DNA of 64,000 nucleotides from Candidatus Phosphoribacter hodrii (GCA_016707175.1 JADJIB010000002.1:876501-940500); one strand, 5' to 3'. Numbered from the stretch's first letter, positions 41,883-51,602 are shown. Notes: generated by a model not told the origin, from the sequence alone. Numbers and translations: made by a program.

Positions 41883-43349
41883 ATGACCGATCCAGCGATG
41901 TGGGACGTCGCCACGCTGTCGGCGGCCTTCGGGTCAGGGTCGTTGTCGCCGGTCGAGGTCCTGTCTGCGGTTCGGGCCCGGATCGCCGCCTTCGAGCCGA
42001 CGATCAACGCCCTGGTGCGCCACGACGCAGCGACGACAGCAGCCCTTGATCGCGAATCGGCCCTTGCCGCAGCGCAGTCCGAGGAGCGCTGGCGCCGCGG
42101 CGAGTCGCTCGGCCCGCTGGACGGCATACCGGTCACCGTCAAGGAGAACCTCGCGCGGGCTGGCGTCGCGATGCAGGGCGGCTGCGCCGGCGCGACCCCC
42201 GTCGTGCCGGTCCGCGACTCCCCCGTCGTCGAGCGGTTGCGCGAGGCGGGTGCGGTCATCGTCGGGTCCACGACGATGCCCGACTGGGGAATGCTCTCGT
42301 CCGGGGTCTCGTCGCTGCACGGCATCACCCGCTCGCCATGGGACCCGGCGCTCACCACGGGCGGGTCGTCGGCGGGCGCGGGTGCGGCGGCGGTCGCGGC
42401 ATACGGGGCAATCCACGTGGGGACCGACATCGGTGGGTCGATCCGCCTGCCAGGGACCTGGTTGGGGCTCGTCGCGCACAAACCGTCGTTCGGGCGGGTG
42501 CCGCTGGACGCGCCCTACCTCGGGCGGGTTGCGGGGCCGCTGACCCGCACGACCGCCGATGCCGCGGTGGCGATGTCGGTGCTGGCCCGGCCGGACGACC
42601 GCGACTGGACGGCGCTGCCGGCGCACGAGGCCGACTGGTCGGTCGAGACCGCGTCGGTGCGCGGGCTGCGGGTCGGTCTGTGGCTCGATGCCGGCGCCGG
42701 TATGCCGTGCGACCCCGCCGTGCGCGCCGTCGCCGAGAGCGCGGGACGGGTCTTCGAGAGCGGTGGGGCGGTCGTCGAGGAGATCCAGCCGTGGCTGACG
42801 CCGCAGATGCTGGCCGACATCGACCTGTTCTGGCGGGTGCGGTCACTGGCCGACCTTGAGACGTTGACGCCGGAAAACCGTTCTCGCGTCTTGCCGTTCG
42901 TGCGACGTTGGGCCGAGGGAGGGGCTCGGACCAGTGGCCTCGACGTCCTGCGCGCCTACCAGTCGGTGATGGCCATGCGGGCCGCCACGGTGGCGGCGAC
43001 CGCGGCATACGACCTCATCGTGTCTCCCGTCGCGCCGGTGGCGGCCTTCCCCGCGGAGTGGCCGATGCCGTGGGGCGAGGCCGACGAGGGGATGGCGCAC
43101 ATCGGGTTCACGGTGCCGTTCTCGATGTCCGGTCAGCCGGCCTGCTCGGTCAACGCGGGGTTCCTCGACGACGGGCGGACGGTCGGTGTGCAGGTGGCCG
43201 GGCGGCGGTTCGACGACGTCGGCGTGCTGCGTGCAGTGGGGTGGTTCGAGGGGGTGCGCGGGCTGACGGCGACGCCTCGCTGGCCGGCGCAGGACGCGCC
43301 GCAGGATTGGGTGGCCTCGAATCGACCGCAAGTCGCCGACGACTGCTAA
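41883..43349 (+). CDS. Amidase (amidase signature family)
   Basis: A 488-residue amidase with the Ser-cisSer-Lys triad: Lys in GIPVTVKENLA, cis-Ser in LTTGGSSAGAGAA and the nucleophile Ser in VGTDIGGSIRLPGTW. Distinct from the gatA gene at 56506. Substrate unknown. The Ile of GIPVTVK is encoded by ATA, a codon rare at this GC content, exactly where a dispersed motif copy lies (42122-42130). It diverges from the binding-protein gene. Confidence 0.93.
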   Translation: MTDPAMWDVATLSAAFGSGSLSPVEVLSAVRARIAAFEPTINALVRHDAATTAALDRESALAAAQSEERWRRGESLGPLDGIPVTVKENLARAGVAMQGGCAGATPVVPVRDSPVVERLREAGAVIVGSTTMPDWGMLSSGVSSLHGITRSPWDPALTTGGSSAGAGAAAVAAYGAIHVGTDIGGSIRLPGTWLGLVAHKPSFGRVPLDAPYLGRVAGPLTRTTADAAVAMSVLARPDDRDWTALPAHEADWSVETASVRGLRVGLWLDAGAGMPCDPAVRAVAESAGRVFESGGAVVEEIQPWLTPQMLADIDLFWRVRSLADLETLTPENRSRVLPFVRRWAEGGARTSGLDVLRAYQSVMAMRAATVAATAAYDLIVSPVAPVAAFPAEWPMPWGEADEGMAHIGFTVPFSMSGQPACSVNAGFLDDGRTVGVQVAGRRFDDVGVLRAVGWFEGVRGLTATPRWPAQDAPQDWVASNRPQVADDC

Positions 43350-43390
43350 ACTGGCGCTCGGTTGCAGTTGCAGTTCGCTCGTAAGAGCAG

Positions 43391-43412
43391 GGCCCGCCTC
43401 CGACGGCGGGCC
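43391..43412 (+). terminator. Hairpin in the leader of the cold-shock gene
   Basis: GGCCCGCC and GGCGGGCC form a perfect 8-bp stem with a 6-nt loop, followed by TCGTCATTT. It could terminate the amidase transcript, or be a structure in the long 5' leader of the cold-shock gene (over 100 bp). Confidence 0.5.
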
Positions 43413-43511
43413 TCGTCATTTCCAGGCTTCCTCGGGATCCCGGTGATGCGACACCGCGGCCTGGACGGCACCACGGTGGTGCCCTCCGAACGAACAGGAA
43501 GTCATCAAGAC

Positions 43512-43715
43512 ATGGCACAAGGCACCGTCAAGTGGTTCAACGCCGAAAAGGGCTTCGGCTTCATCGCGCAGGATGCAGGCGGCCCGGACGTCTTCGTCCA
43601 CTACTCCGCGATCGACTCGGGCGGCTACCGCTCGCTCGACGAGGGCCAGCGCGTCGAGTTCGACGTGACCCAGGGCCAGAAGGGCCCGCAGGCCGAGAAG
43701 GTTCGCGGCATCTGA
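43512..43715 (+). CDS. cspA: Cold-shock domain protein
   Basis: A 67-residue single-stranded nucleic-acid-binding protein. RNP1 (KGFGFI) and RNP2 (DVFVHYSAI) are intact in MAQGTVKWFNAEKGFGFIAQ. It acts as an RNA chaperone. The start is preceded by a long leader with a hairpin and followed by a strong terminator, so it is a monocistronic gene. Confidence 0.97.
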   Translation: MAQGTVKWFNAEKGFGFIAQDAGGPDVFVHYSAIDSGGYRSLDEGQRVEFDVTQGQKGPQAEKVRGI

Positions 43716-43737
43716 CCGCTTGACCCACGGCATGACG

Positions 43738-43765
43738 AAGGCCCGGACCTCTTGGTCCGGGCCTT
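43738..43765 (+). terminator. Strong terminator after the cold-shock gene
   Basis: AAGGCCCGGACC (43738-43749) and GGTCCGGGCCTT (43754-43765) form a perfect 12-bp stem with a TCTT loop, 22 bp after the stop codon, followed by CGTTCGTCT. Confidence 0.88.
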
Positions 43766-43856
43766 CGTTCGTCTGTCGTTACCCTCCACCGAGCTGGCCG
43801 GCCGCGGCACCCTGAGGGCCGAGCCCACACGGCGGGCACATCGCGCCTGAGATGAC

Positions 43857-43892
43857 TTCAGGCCCGGCCCCCCGAAGGAAGCCGAGCCTGAA
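43857..43892 (-). terminator. Candidate terminator after the initiator tRNA gene
   Basis: TTCAGGC (43857-43863) and GCCTGAA (43886-43892) form a 7-bp outer stem with further GGC/GCC pairing inside, just beyond the tRNA 3' end on the minus strand. Confidence 0.5.
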
Positions 43893-43898
43893 CTTTTG

Positions 43899-43972
<74 letters not shown>

Positions 43973-44116
43973 TCGGTAAGTAGAACCTTACGCGAGCCTT
44001 GCCGCACAGCCAAATCGCCCGGTTTTGGCCGCTGCTCGACCCGCACCTTCACCTCGCCGCGAGACCGTCACCAACCCCGTCACCACTCCGTCACCGCACC
44101 CCTCACCCCACGCAGC

Positions 44117-44152
44117 GGTATGCCGCCCGCTCAGGTGAGCGGGCGGCATACC
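44117..44152. terminator. 16-bp stem-loop built from two inverted motif copies
   Basis: GGTATGCCGCCCGCTC (44117-44132) pairs perfectly with GAGCGGGCGGCATACC (44137-44152) around a 4-nt loop. It starts 23 bp beyond the stop of the UPF0182 gene and so may end its transcript. The arms are identical to those of the hairpin at 40082. Confidence 0.7.
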
Positions 44153-44174
44153 GGAGCATGCGGGTGAGGGTGGG

Positions 44175-47100
44175 TCAGCCCGATGCGGTGGGTGACGGGG
44201 TCACGGTGAGCGACCCGGTCGGCGAGGCGGCCGCGGCCCGAGCGAGCGCGTCCTTGAGCCGCTTCTGGGCCTCACCGTAAGCGGCGAAGTCTCCCGCCTT
44301 GAGGGCGGTCTCTCCGTCGGCGTAGGCCTTCTGTGCGTCGGCGATCGCCTGCGCCAGGTCGCCCGGGGCGGGCGTCGTCGGCGTGGTCGGCCCCGGCGTC
44401 GGTGTCGTCGGGGTTGTCGGCGTCGTCGGCGTGGTGGGCGTCGTCGGGGGGACCACTTGGCCGCCGAACAACTCGTTGAGCGCCCCGTCGAGGGTGTTGG
44501 ACCACGCGAGCTTGTTTCCGAAGGCCACGACGATCGCTCGGCCCAACGGGAACTGCGAGGCGGCCGTGCCCTGGACGTAGATCGGCTCGACGTAGAGCAT
44601 CCCGCCGCCCATCGGCAACGTCAGCAGGTTGCCGAGGGTGACCACGGAGCCCTGCTGGCGCGCGTTGTTGATGAACTGCGACAGGGTGAGGGTGAACGCC
44701 TTGGACGACTGGTTGGACGACGCGATGTCGTTCTGCACCTGGCCCGGCCCCTTGACCGAGCTGTTGGGCGGCAGTTCGAGCAACCGCAACGTGCCATAGC
44801 CGTCCAGGCGTTTGCCCTCCGGCTGGTTGCCGGGGTTGGAGTCGACCGCGAGGAAGCCGGTCAGCACCTCCCGGTTACCGGTCGGCATGAAGGTCGTCGT
44901 CAACGAGAAGTTCGGGTCGGTCTGACCCGGCATGGCGATCGACAGGTAGTAGGGCGGCTGGTCGGTGCGCGCCGTCTCCTGCGTCGGGTCTTGCGGGATG
45001 CGCCAGAAGTCCTGCCCGCCGTAGAACGAGTCGGGGTCCTGCACGTGGTACTTCGCCAGCAGGGTCCGCTGGATCTTGAACAGGTCCTCGGGGTAGCGCA
45101 GGTGCGACATGAGGCTGGCCGAGATGTTGGCCCGCGGTTCGACGACTCCGGGGAAGGCCGAGCGCCACGCCGCGAGGATCGGGTCGGCGTCGTCCCACGA
45201 GTAGAGGTGGACGGACCCGTCGAAGGCATCGACGGTCGCCTTGACCGAGTTGCGGATGTAGTTGAGCTGGCCCTGCTCCAGGCTCGTGACGCTGCGTCGG
45301 GTGCTCGTCGTCGAGTCACGCGTCGAGGCCGCCATCGAGGTGAGCCCCGAGTTGGGGTAGTTGGCCGTCGTCGTGTAGCCGTCGACGATCCACAGCACGC
45401 GCCCGTCGACGATCGCCGGGTAGGCGTTGCCGTCGAGGGTCAACCACGGAGCGACCCGCCCGACCCGCTCCTTGGGGGTGCGGTAGTCCATGATCCGCGA
45501 CGAGGCGTTGACCGCGTCGGACAGCATGAAGTTCAGCTCGCGGTACTTCAAGCCGTAGGCCAGCTTGCGGATCGTGTTGTCCAGCGGGACGCCGCCGGTG
45601 CCGGCATACGTGTTGTTGACCTGCTGCGACTCGACCTGGGCCGGATAGTCGAACTCCCGCGGTGCCGCGCCCTCAGGAGCCCCGACGATGGCGTAGTCCG
45701 GGGACTGCTCACCGAAGTAGATCCGGGGCTCGTACTCCCCCAGAGCGGTCCCCGCCGGGATCGCCGCCTCGACGTAGACCGGGTTCCCCTCGGAGTCCTG
45801 CTGGTTGGCGTATGCCGCGACGATGCCGTAGCCGTGCGTGTAGACGGTGTGGTCGTTGAGCCAGTTGCGTTGCCCGGCAGGCACACCGGTGAGGTCGAGC
45901 TCGCGAGCGGCGACAACGACGTCGCGCAGTTTCCCGTCGATCGTGTAGCGGTCGACGTCAAGGGCATCGGGGAACGCGTAGTAGTTGCGCACGGCGTGCT
46001 TCTGGCGCACGGTCGGCGAGACGACGTTGGGGTCGACGATGCGGATGCCCGGGATGGCTGCCGCGGTCGCGCGGAGGTTCTCGGCGCTCGCCTCGTCGCT
46101 CGGCACGTACTTCGACACCTCGATAGCCCCGAGCCCGTATGCCGCGCGCGTCGCCTCGATGTTGCGCGCGATGTAGGGGGCCTCGAGCGACTTCTCGCTC
46201 GGCTTGACCTTGAGGCTCTGGATGAGGGCCGGGAAGATCCCGCCGACGACGACCGAGGTGATGAGCAACAGGACGGTGCCGACGACGGGCAGCCGCCAGG
46301 ACCGGGTCCAGATGACCGACAGGAACATCGCGGCGCACATGAGCGAGGCCACGGCGAGGATCGCCTTGGTCGGCAGGACCGCGTTGGCGTCGGTGTATTG
46401 GATGCCGGTCATCAGCGCCGACGTCGACAGCGAGAGGGTGTAGCGCTCCAGCCAGTAGCTCGCCGCGCGCAAGAGAACGATGACGGCAAACAGGCTGGAT
46501 AGGTGCAGGAGGGCGAACCGGGTCGTGTCACGCCCCCGGTTGGCCAACTGCAGCCCGCCGTAGACGTAGTGGGTGAAGGCCGCGGCGATGGCGGCCAGGA
46601 CGGCCGCCATGGTGACGAAGCCCACCGCGAAGGTCAGCCACGGCAGCGAGAAGACGAAGAAGCCCAGGTCGAGGCCGAACTGCGGATCGGTGATCCCGAA
46701 CGGCTGGGCGTTGCGCCAGAGCAGGAAGGTCTCCCACTGCGACGACGCAGTGAGCCCGGTGGCCAGCCCGGCGATGAGCGGAATGACGAGGGTCGCCAGT
46801 CGCCGGATCGGCTCGAGCGCCTCGCGGTAACGGTCGAGGGCATCCTGTTGGGGCGTGACCGGCGGGTAGATGGGCCGGGCCCGGTGGGCGAAGTGCAGGC
46901 TTGACCAGACCAGCGCGGCGGTGATGAGGCCGCCACCGATGCCCAGCAGGAGCTGGGCCCCGAGCTGCGTCGTGAACACCGAGCGCAGGTTGACCGAGTC
47001 GAACCACATGACCTCGGTCCAGACCTGGGCCACGGCCGTGACGACGATCCCGAGACCGATGAGCACCGCGACCGTCACCCCGAGTGGACTGCGTCGGGGC

Positions 47101-47180
47101 GCTACTACTGGTCGGCCTCCTGGAGGCGGGGTGTTCGGGGGCTGGTCGGTATCGCCGTCAAACCACTTTTCCTCATCCAC
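44175..47180 (-). CDS. UPF0182 large membrane protein
   Basis: A 1001-residue member of UPF0182 (COG1615), common in actinobacteria, function unknown. About seven membrane segments occupy the first 340 residues, followed by a long extracytoplasmic domain (for example YIARNIEATRAAYGL, WLNDHTVYTHGYGIV and SYWDDADPI-like YSWDDADPILAAWR). Near the C-terminus is a linker of (P)TTPTTPT repeats, then a short helical tail. The GTG at 47180 is the proposed start; an ATG four bases later is out of frame. A motif-based hairpin follows the stop. Confidence 0.93.
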   Translation of the reverse strand: MDEEKWFDGDTDQPPNTPPPGGRPVVAPRRSPLGVTVAVLIGLGIVVTAVAQVWTEVMWFDSVNLRSVFTTQLGAQLLLGIGGGLITAALVWSSLHFAHRARPIYPPVTPQQDALDRYREALEPIRRLATLVIPLIAGLATGLTASSQWETFLLWRNAQPFGITDPQFGLDLGFFVFSLPWLTFAVGFVTMAAVLAAIAAAFTHYVYGGLQLANRGRDTTRFALLHLSSLFAVIVLLRAASYWLERYTLSLSTSALMTGIQYTDANAVLPTKAILAVASLMCAAMFLSVIWTRSWRLPVVGTVLLLITSVVVGGIFPALIQSLKVKPSEKSLEAPYIARNIEATRAAYGLGAIEVSKYVPSDEASAENLRATAAAIPGIRIVDPNVVSPTVRQKHAVRNYYAFPDALDVDRYTIDGKLRDVVVAARELDLTGVPAGQRNWLNDHTVYTHGYGIVAAYANQQDSEGNPVYVEAAIPAGTALGEYEPRIYFGEQSPDYAIVGAPEGAAPREFDYPAQVESQQVNNTYAGTGGVPLDNTIRKLAYGLKYRELNFMLSDAVNASSRIMDYRTPKERVGRVAPWLTLDGNAYPAIVDGRVLWIVDGYTTTANYPNSGLTSMAASTRDSTTSTRRSVTSLEQGQLNYIRNSVKATVDAFDGSVHLYSWDDADPILAAWRSAFPGVVEPRANISASLMSHLRYPEDLFKIQRTLLAKYHVQDPDSFYGGQDFWRIPQDPTQETARTDQPPYYLSIAMPGQTDPNFSLTTTFMPTGNREVLTGFLAVDSNPGNQPEGKRLDGYGTLRLLELPPNSSVKGPGQVQNDIASSNQSSKAFTLTLSQFINNARQQGSVVTLGNLLTLPMGGGMLYVEPIYVQGTAASQFPLGRAIVVAFGNKLAWSNTLDGALNELFGGQVVPPTTPTTPTTPTTPTTPTPGPTTPTTPAPGDLAQAIADAQKAYADGETALKAGDFAAYGEAQKRLKDALARAAAASPTGSLTVTPSPTASG

Positions 47181-47273
47181 CAGGTCAATCTACCTACCGC
47201 TACCGACGCACTTCGCATTCACCCATTCGGCAACGGCTGGTGAACATCCGTGGCCGACCGCGACGCGAACGGC

Positions 47274-48422
47274 TCAGCAGTGCGGCAGCCCCGACGTATT
47301 TCCCTTCCCGATCGCGGTCACCGCAGCCAGTGCGTCATCGAAAGTGCTGACCTTGACGACCTGCAGCCCGGACGGCTCACGGCCCGCCGCCTCGGCGCAG
47401 TTGTCCGCCGGTGCCAGGAAGAAGGTCGCGCCGCCCTCACGGGCTCCCACCATCTTCTGGGCGATGCCTCCGATCGGCCCGACCGACCCCTTGTCGTCGA
47501 TGGTGCCGGTCCCGGCGATCACCGACCCACCGGTGAGCGCCCCGTCGGTGAGCTTGTCGTAGATCCCCAACGAGAACATCAGCCCCGCCGACGGCCCGCC
47601 GACGTTTCCGACGTCGATCTTCACCGAGAACGGCAGTTTGTAGTCGACGCCCAGCACGATGCCGAGCACCGTCCGGCCGTCGTCGGCCTTGCCGGTGTCG
47701 GGATGGGTGGTCACCTGCGCCCCTGACCGTTCGACGACGACCTCGACGGTCTCGCCGGGCGTCACCCCTTGGATCGCCGTCCGGATCGCGGTCGAGTCGC
47801 GGGCGGCCGCCCCGCCGATCGACACGATGACGTCACCGGCCTGCAGCTCTCCTTCGGCCGGCGCCCCCTTGACGACCTGGCGCACGACGACGACCTGAGG
47901 GACCTCCTGGCCGAGCGCTCGGAGAGCGACCGCTGCCGCCTCCTGCTGCGAGCCGGCCATCTCGGCCTTGTTCTCCTCGGCCACCTGCTCCTGCGTGGCC
48001 GCCTGCGGGAACAACTCATCGACGTGATAGACGTCCTGCGCCGGGCTCAGCCAGGCCGTCAACAGGTCCCACGCGTTGACCGGGAAGCCCGGCCCGCCCT
48101 CGACCCGGACCGTCGTGAACTCCAACGACCCGGTCGTCGGGAAGGTCGGGGCACCATCGATGGCGATTCGCGGCGTCTGTTGCCCGTCGCCACCGTCGTG
48201 GGAGGCCAGCACATCGGTGGCCGGGCCCGGTTTGAGGATCGCGTAGGGCAGGGGGATCACCGAGGCCAGCACGGCGAGGACCATCGCCAGGAACATCCCG
48301 GTGGCCAGACCCGCCCAGGGTGGCCAGAACCGTCGGGTATGCCGTGCGCCCCGGCTCTCGACCACGGGCATCGTCTCCTCGGGCGGGGTCCACGACCCTG
48401 ACCACGAGCTTGAGCCGCTCAT
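47274..48422 (-). CDS. Membrane-anchored PDZ and Lon-type (S16) serine protease
   Basis: A 382-residue YlbL-like protease: one N-terminal membrane anchor (GLATGMFLAMVLAVLASVIP), a PDZ domain (GELQAGDVIVSIGGAA) and a C-terminal S16 domain with the catalytic Ser in GGPSAGLMFSLGIYD and Lys in PIGGIAQKMVGA. It should act outside the membrane on exported proteins. The ATG at 48422 overlaps the moaE stop by 4 bp and is chosen over one five codons upstream. Confidence 0.92.
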   Translation of the reverse strand: MSGSSSWSGSWTPPEETMPVVESRGARHTRRFWPPWAGLATGMFLAMVLAVLASVIPLPYAILKPGPATDVLASHDGGDGQQTPRIAIDGAPTFPTTGSLEFTTVRVEGGPGFPVNAWDLLTAWLSPAQDVYHVDELFPQAATQEQVAEENKAEMAGSQQEAAAVALRALGQEVPQVVVVRQVVKGAPAEGELQAGDVIVSIGGAAARDSTAIRTAIQGVTPGETVEVVVERSGAQVTTHPDTGKADDGRTVLGIVLGVDYKLPFSVKIDVGNVGGPSAGLMFSLGIYDKLTDGALTGGSVIAGTGTIDDKGSVGPIGGIAQKMVGAREGGATFFLAPADNCAEAAGREPSGLQVVKVSTFDDALAAVTAIGKGNTSGLPHC

Positions 48423-48883
48423 CCGATGCCCACCCATTCGTGCGTTCCGTCTGCGAACTGCTGATGCTTCCAGATCGGGAGCGCTGCCTTGACCTCTTCG
48501 ACGAGTTGGGAGCACGCCTCGAACGCCTCGCCCCGATGCGCCGCGCTCACCGCGGCGACGATGGCGAGATCTCCGACGACAAGCGATCCGACCCGGTGAA
48601 CCATCGCGACCCGCTCGATACCGGGGCGGGCGGCATACCGCTGCGTGATGGTTTCGGCGACCGAGTCAGCGCTGGGATGCGCCGAATAGTCCAGCGCGAC
48701 GACGCCCCGCCCACCGTCGTGGTCGCGCACTTGGCCGACGAAGAGGGCGACGGCGCCGGCCCGGTCGTGGCGCACGGCAGCGAGCACCTCGTCGACCGAC
48801 AACGGCTGATCCTGCACCCGAGCCAGCGCAACGGCGCCGCCCACCTCAGCGTCCACGCCGCTACCTCCCTCGGTCGCCGTCAT
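48419..48883 (-). CDS. moaE: Molybdopterin synthase catalytic subunit
   Basis: Puts sulfur into precursor Z to make molybdopterin, together with MoaD. The 154-residue product has the family core MVHRVGSLVVGDLAIVAAVS, AHRGEAFEACSQLVEEVK and PIWKHQ (active-site Lys). No moaD is adjacent in the window. Coupled by 4-bp overlaps to the epimerase upstream and the protease downstream. Confidence 0.93.
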   Translation of the reverse strand: MTATEGGSGVDAEVGGAVALARVQDQPLSVDEVLAAVRHDRAGAVALFVGQVRDHDGGRGVVALDYSAHPSADSVAETITQRYAARPGIERVAMVHRVGSLVVGDLAIVAAVSAAHRGEAFEACSQLVEEVKAALPIWKHQQFADGTHEWVGIG

Positions 48884-50007
48884 GGCCGTCGAGCCCGTCG
48901 CAGGATTGCCGCCGTGCCCACCAGGGCGACGGCCGCGCTCGCGGCACCCAACGCCGCGTCCATCCGGTCGACCCGGCGACCGGCGACCGCATGACGACCC
49001 TTGATCGACTCCAGCATGGCGCCCACGCAGGTCTCATTGTCGTATGCCGCGGCCCACCCGACCGTCCGCAGCCGCGCCGAGTCGATGACCCACGGATAGA
49101 GCGCATGCGCCAACTCGCTGGCCGGGGCGGGCAGCACCCCGAAGCGGTGCAGACGCGCCGCCGTGCCGAGGGCGGTCGCCTCGGACAGCTGGACCCGGCG
49201 CATCCCGGTGAGTGACTCGACCTGCTCCTGGCTCAACCAGTCTGGAGCGCCGACCGTGACGACCGGCCCGAGATCTTGCTCGCAGACGACCCGAACGCCG
49301 CTGGCCAGGTCATCGACGTGGCAGAACTGCCACGCGGGATTGGCACCCTTGACCGTCAAGAGCCGGGGTGCCTCGAAGTGTCGGGTGACGACGGTGTCGA
49401 TGCCCGGCCCGACGAGGGCCGCCGGCCTCACCACCGTGATGGACAGGCCGGGATGGACCCGACGGGCGTCCTGGATGACCTCCTCGACGGCCAACAGGTC
49501 ACCGACGACGCCACCGTCACGGACCCCGTTGAGCTCCGAGTCTTCCGGGAGCGGCACCGGGTTGTCGGGCGTCGCGCCATAGACCTTGGCCGACGTGACG
49601 ACGACCAGTCGGCTCACCCCGGCTGCCGCCGCAGCGGTCACCAAGGTCTGGGCCGTGCGCACGACGAGGTCCCGGCGTTCGGTCGGGCGCACCCGCAGGG
49701 CGCTCTGCAGATCGGTCTCGGCGGCCACCCAGACGGCGATGTCGACGTCCCGCAGCGCCCGGACCAGGGCGGGGTCGGTCGGATCGACCAGACGCCATTC
49801 GGCCGTGGCGACCCGGCCACGGTCCCGATCGATGGCCACGGGCGGACGCCCGTCGCCGGAGGCTCGGGCTGCGCGGGCGATCGTGTCGAGGATCCGGGCA
49901 CCCGGAACGGCGGCGGCACCGACGACGGCAACGCGCGGCAAGGCACCCGCGGGGCGCACCGCCCCTGCGGAGACCTCCCGAGACCGTGGAGCCTGCCGGG
50001 AACTCAC
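48880..50007 (-). CDS. NAD-dependent epimerase/dehydratase (extended SDR)
   Basis: A 375-residue extended-SDR protein. The cofactor loop is degenerate (VAVVGAAAVPGARIL instead of GxxGxxG); the later VTSAKVYGATPDN contains the Ser and Tyr-like positions, but the usual YxxxK is not clear. The C-terminus has a hydrophobic tail (ALGAASAAVALVGTAAILRR) that may anchor it in the membrane. Substrate unknown. It is the first gene of the three-gene unit with moaE and the S16 protease, and is divergent from the gene at 50070. Confidence 0.85.
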   Translation of the reverse strand: MSSRQAPRSREVSAGAVRPAGALPRVAVVGAAAVPGARILDTIARAARASGDGRPPVAIDRDRGRVATAEWRLVDPTDPALVRALRDVDIAVWVAAETDLQSALRVRPTERRDLVVRTAQTLVTAAAAAGVSRLVVVTSAKVYGATPDNPVPLPEDSELNGVRDGGVVGDLLAVEEVIQDARRVHPGLSITVVRPAALVGPGIDTVVTRHFEAPRLLTVKGANPAWQFCHVDDLASGVRVVCEQDLGPVVTVGAPDWLSQEQVESLTGMRRVQLSEATALGTAARLHRFGVLPAPASELAHALYPWVIDSARLRTVGWAAAYDNETCVGAMLESIKGRHAVAGRRVDRMDAALGAASAAVALVGTAAILRRARRP

Positions 50008-50069
50008 GCCGCCCTCCTGTGGTTGTCTTGGGTGCCATCTTCTCAGCCCCTGCTTAGGAGCACGATTTC

Positions 50070-51602
50070 ATGTCCGAGCCGAACGACGACGCCGCAGCCG
50101 TCCCCGATGACGAGGCCTCCGTTCCGTCCGGTTCGCAGCGCCCCACGGGCGGTCCGCAGGACCGGCCCGGGGCGACCGGCGCCAACCAGCCGGGCGGCAT
50201 ACCTGATCTCGAACCCCTCGTGCGCGAGCTCTTCGGTCCCGACGCGACCCTTCCTCCCGAGCTGACCGAGTTGCTCGGCGCGTTGCGCGCCGACCCCACC
50301 GGATCCCCCCTCGCCGGCATGATCCAGGCCCAGTTCCGCTCGCTCTTCGCCCCGGCCTCGACGGCCGATCGGGTCGCGACCGCGACCGACCTGGCCCGCA
50401 AGGTGGTTGCCGCCAAGGGCGACCCGTCGGTCGGGCCGGTGCAGCGCCGTGCCGTCGAGGAGGCCGTGGCGGTCGCCCGGCTCTGGCTCGACCCGGTCAC
50501 CGCGCTCGACTCCCCCACCGGACCGGCGCTGGCGCTCAGCGGCGCCGAGTGGGTGCAGGCGACGACCCCGCGCTGGTACGCCCTCGTTGAACCGGTCTCC
50601 GACGGGGTCACGGCTGCGGCCGGGGCGGCGCTGCGAGCGCAGGTCGAGCAGTTGGGTGGGCTCTCCGGAGGTCTCGAAGGGGTTCCCGAGTTGCAGGCGT
50701 TGCTGGGAGCAATCCCCGGCGGCGCAGGCCTGGCCTCAGGTGCTGGGCTGTGGGCTCAGATCGGCCCCGCCCTCGACCACCTCTCGGCCGGAATGTTCGG
50801 CGCCCAGCTCGGCCAGGCGGTCGGCACGCTTGCCGGTGACGTCCTCTCCGGCACCGAGGTCGGGCTCCCCCTCATGGACAGCGGGGCCGTCGCGCTGCTG
50901 CCTGAGCAGGTCTCCGAGTTCGCTCGTGGTCTGGAGGTCGACGAGGGTCAGGTCCGCCTCTACCTCGCCGTGCGTGAGGCGGCCCGGGTCCGGCTCTTCG
51001 CCGAAGTCCCTTGGCTGGCAGCTCAATTGGAGGCAGCGGTACGCGACTACGGGCGCAACGTCGCGATCGACACCGACGCGATCGAGGAGGCCGTCCGGTC
51101 CGTCGAGCTCACCGATCTGAGCAACCTGTCGGCCATGCAGGAGGCCTTCTCGCAGGCCCAGCTCTTCGGTCGACGCACGACCCCTGAGCAGGACGCCGCC
51201 CTCATCCGCTTGGAGGCCACCCTCGCGCTCGTCGAGGGCTGGGTCGACCTCGTGACCGACCAAGCCGTCGCAGCCCACCTGCCCCAGGCTCACGCGCTCG
51301 GCGAGGCGGTCAGGCGACGTCGCGCCGGGGGGCCCGCCCAGCGCGCCTTCGCCGGTCTGGTCGGCCTGGAGTTGCGGCCCCGACGGTTGCGGGACGCGCG
51401 CAACCTGTGGGCCGCATTGGAGGACGCCGGCGGCGTCGAGTTGCGCGATGGGTCTTGGGCTCACCCGGACCTGGCCCCCGCCGCGGCCGACCTCGACGAC
51501 CCGCTGGGCTACGTCGACCGCCGTCAACACCCCGCCGCACCCGACGAGATGGACGCCGAGTTGGACCGGCTCCTGTCGGGCCAGGACCCGGACGCGTTGT
51601 GA
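50070..51602 (+). CDS. DUF2342 (zincin-like) family protein
   Basis: A 510-residue actinobacterial protein of the DUF2342 family. Typical parts are LSAGMFGAQLGQAVGTLAGD, DEGQVRLYLAVREAARVRLF, EVPWLAAQLEAAVRDYGRN and LALVEGWVDLVTD. As I recall the family, the REAA-H and H-VPWL positions are usually histidines and may bind zinc; here they are Arg and Glu, so metallopeptidase activity is doubtful. Role unknown. The Nudix gene start overlaps its stop by 4 bp (GTGA). Confidence 0.82.
   Translation: MSEPNDDAAAVPDDEASVPSGSQRPTGGPQDRPGATGANQPGGIPDLEPLVRELFGPDATLPPELTELLGALRADPTGSPLAGMIQAQFRSLFAPASTADRVATATDLARKVVAAKGDPSVGPVQRRAVEEAVAVARLWLDPVTALDSPTGPALALSGAEWVQATTPRWYALVEPVSDGVTAAAGAALRAQVEQLGGLSGGLEGVPELQALLGAIPGGAGLASGAGLWAQIGPALDHLSAGMFGAQLGQAVGTLAGDVLSGTEVGLPLMDSGAVALLPEQVSEFARGLEVDEGQVRLYLAVREAARVRLFAEVPWLAAQLEAAVRDYGRNVAIDTDAIEEAVRSVELTDLSNLSAMQEAFSQAQLFGRRTTPEQDAALIRLEATLALVEGWVDLVTDQAVAAHLPQAHALGEAVRRRRAGGPAQRAFAGLVGLELRPRRLRDARNLWAALEDAGGVELRDGSWAHPDLAPAAADLDDPLGYVDRRQHPAAPDEMDAELDRLLSGQDPDAL

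Noticed and set aside
43391..43412. Riboswitch in the cold-shock gene leader
   Set aside because: Only one simple GC hairpin is visible; no conserved riboswitch core could be recognised.
44383..44450. Separate minisatellite in the UPF0182 gene
   Set aside because: It simply encodes the Thr-Thr-Pro linker of the protein; common in exported actinobacterial proteins.
44457..46502. A long plus-strand open frame opposite the UPF0182 gene
   Set aside because: No recognisable domain and typical shadow composition; the minus-strand UPF0182 reading is well supported.
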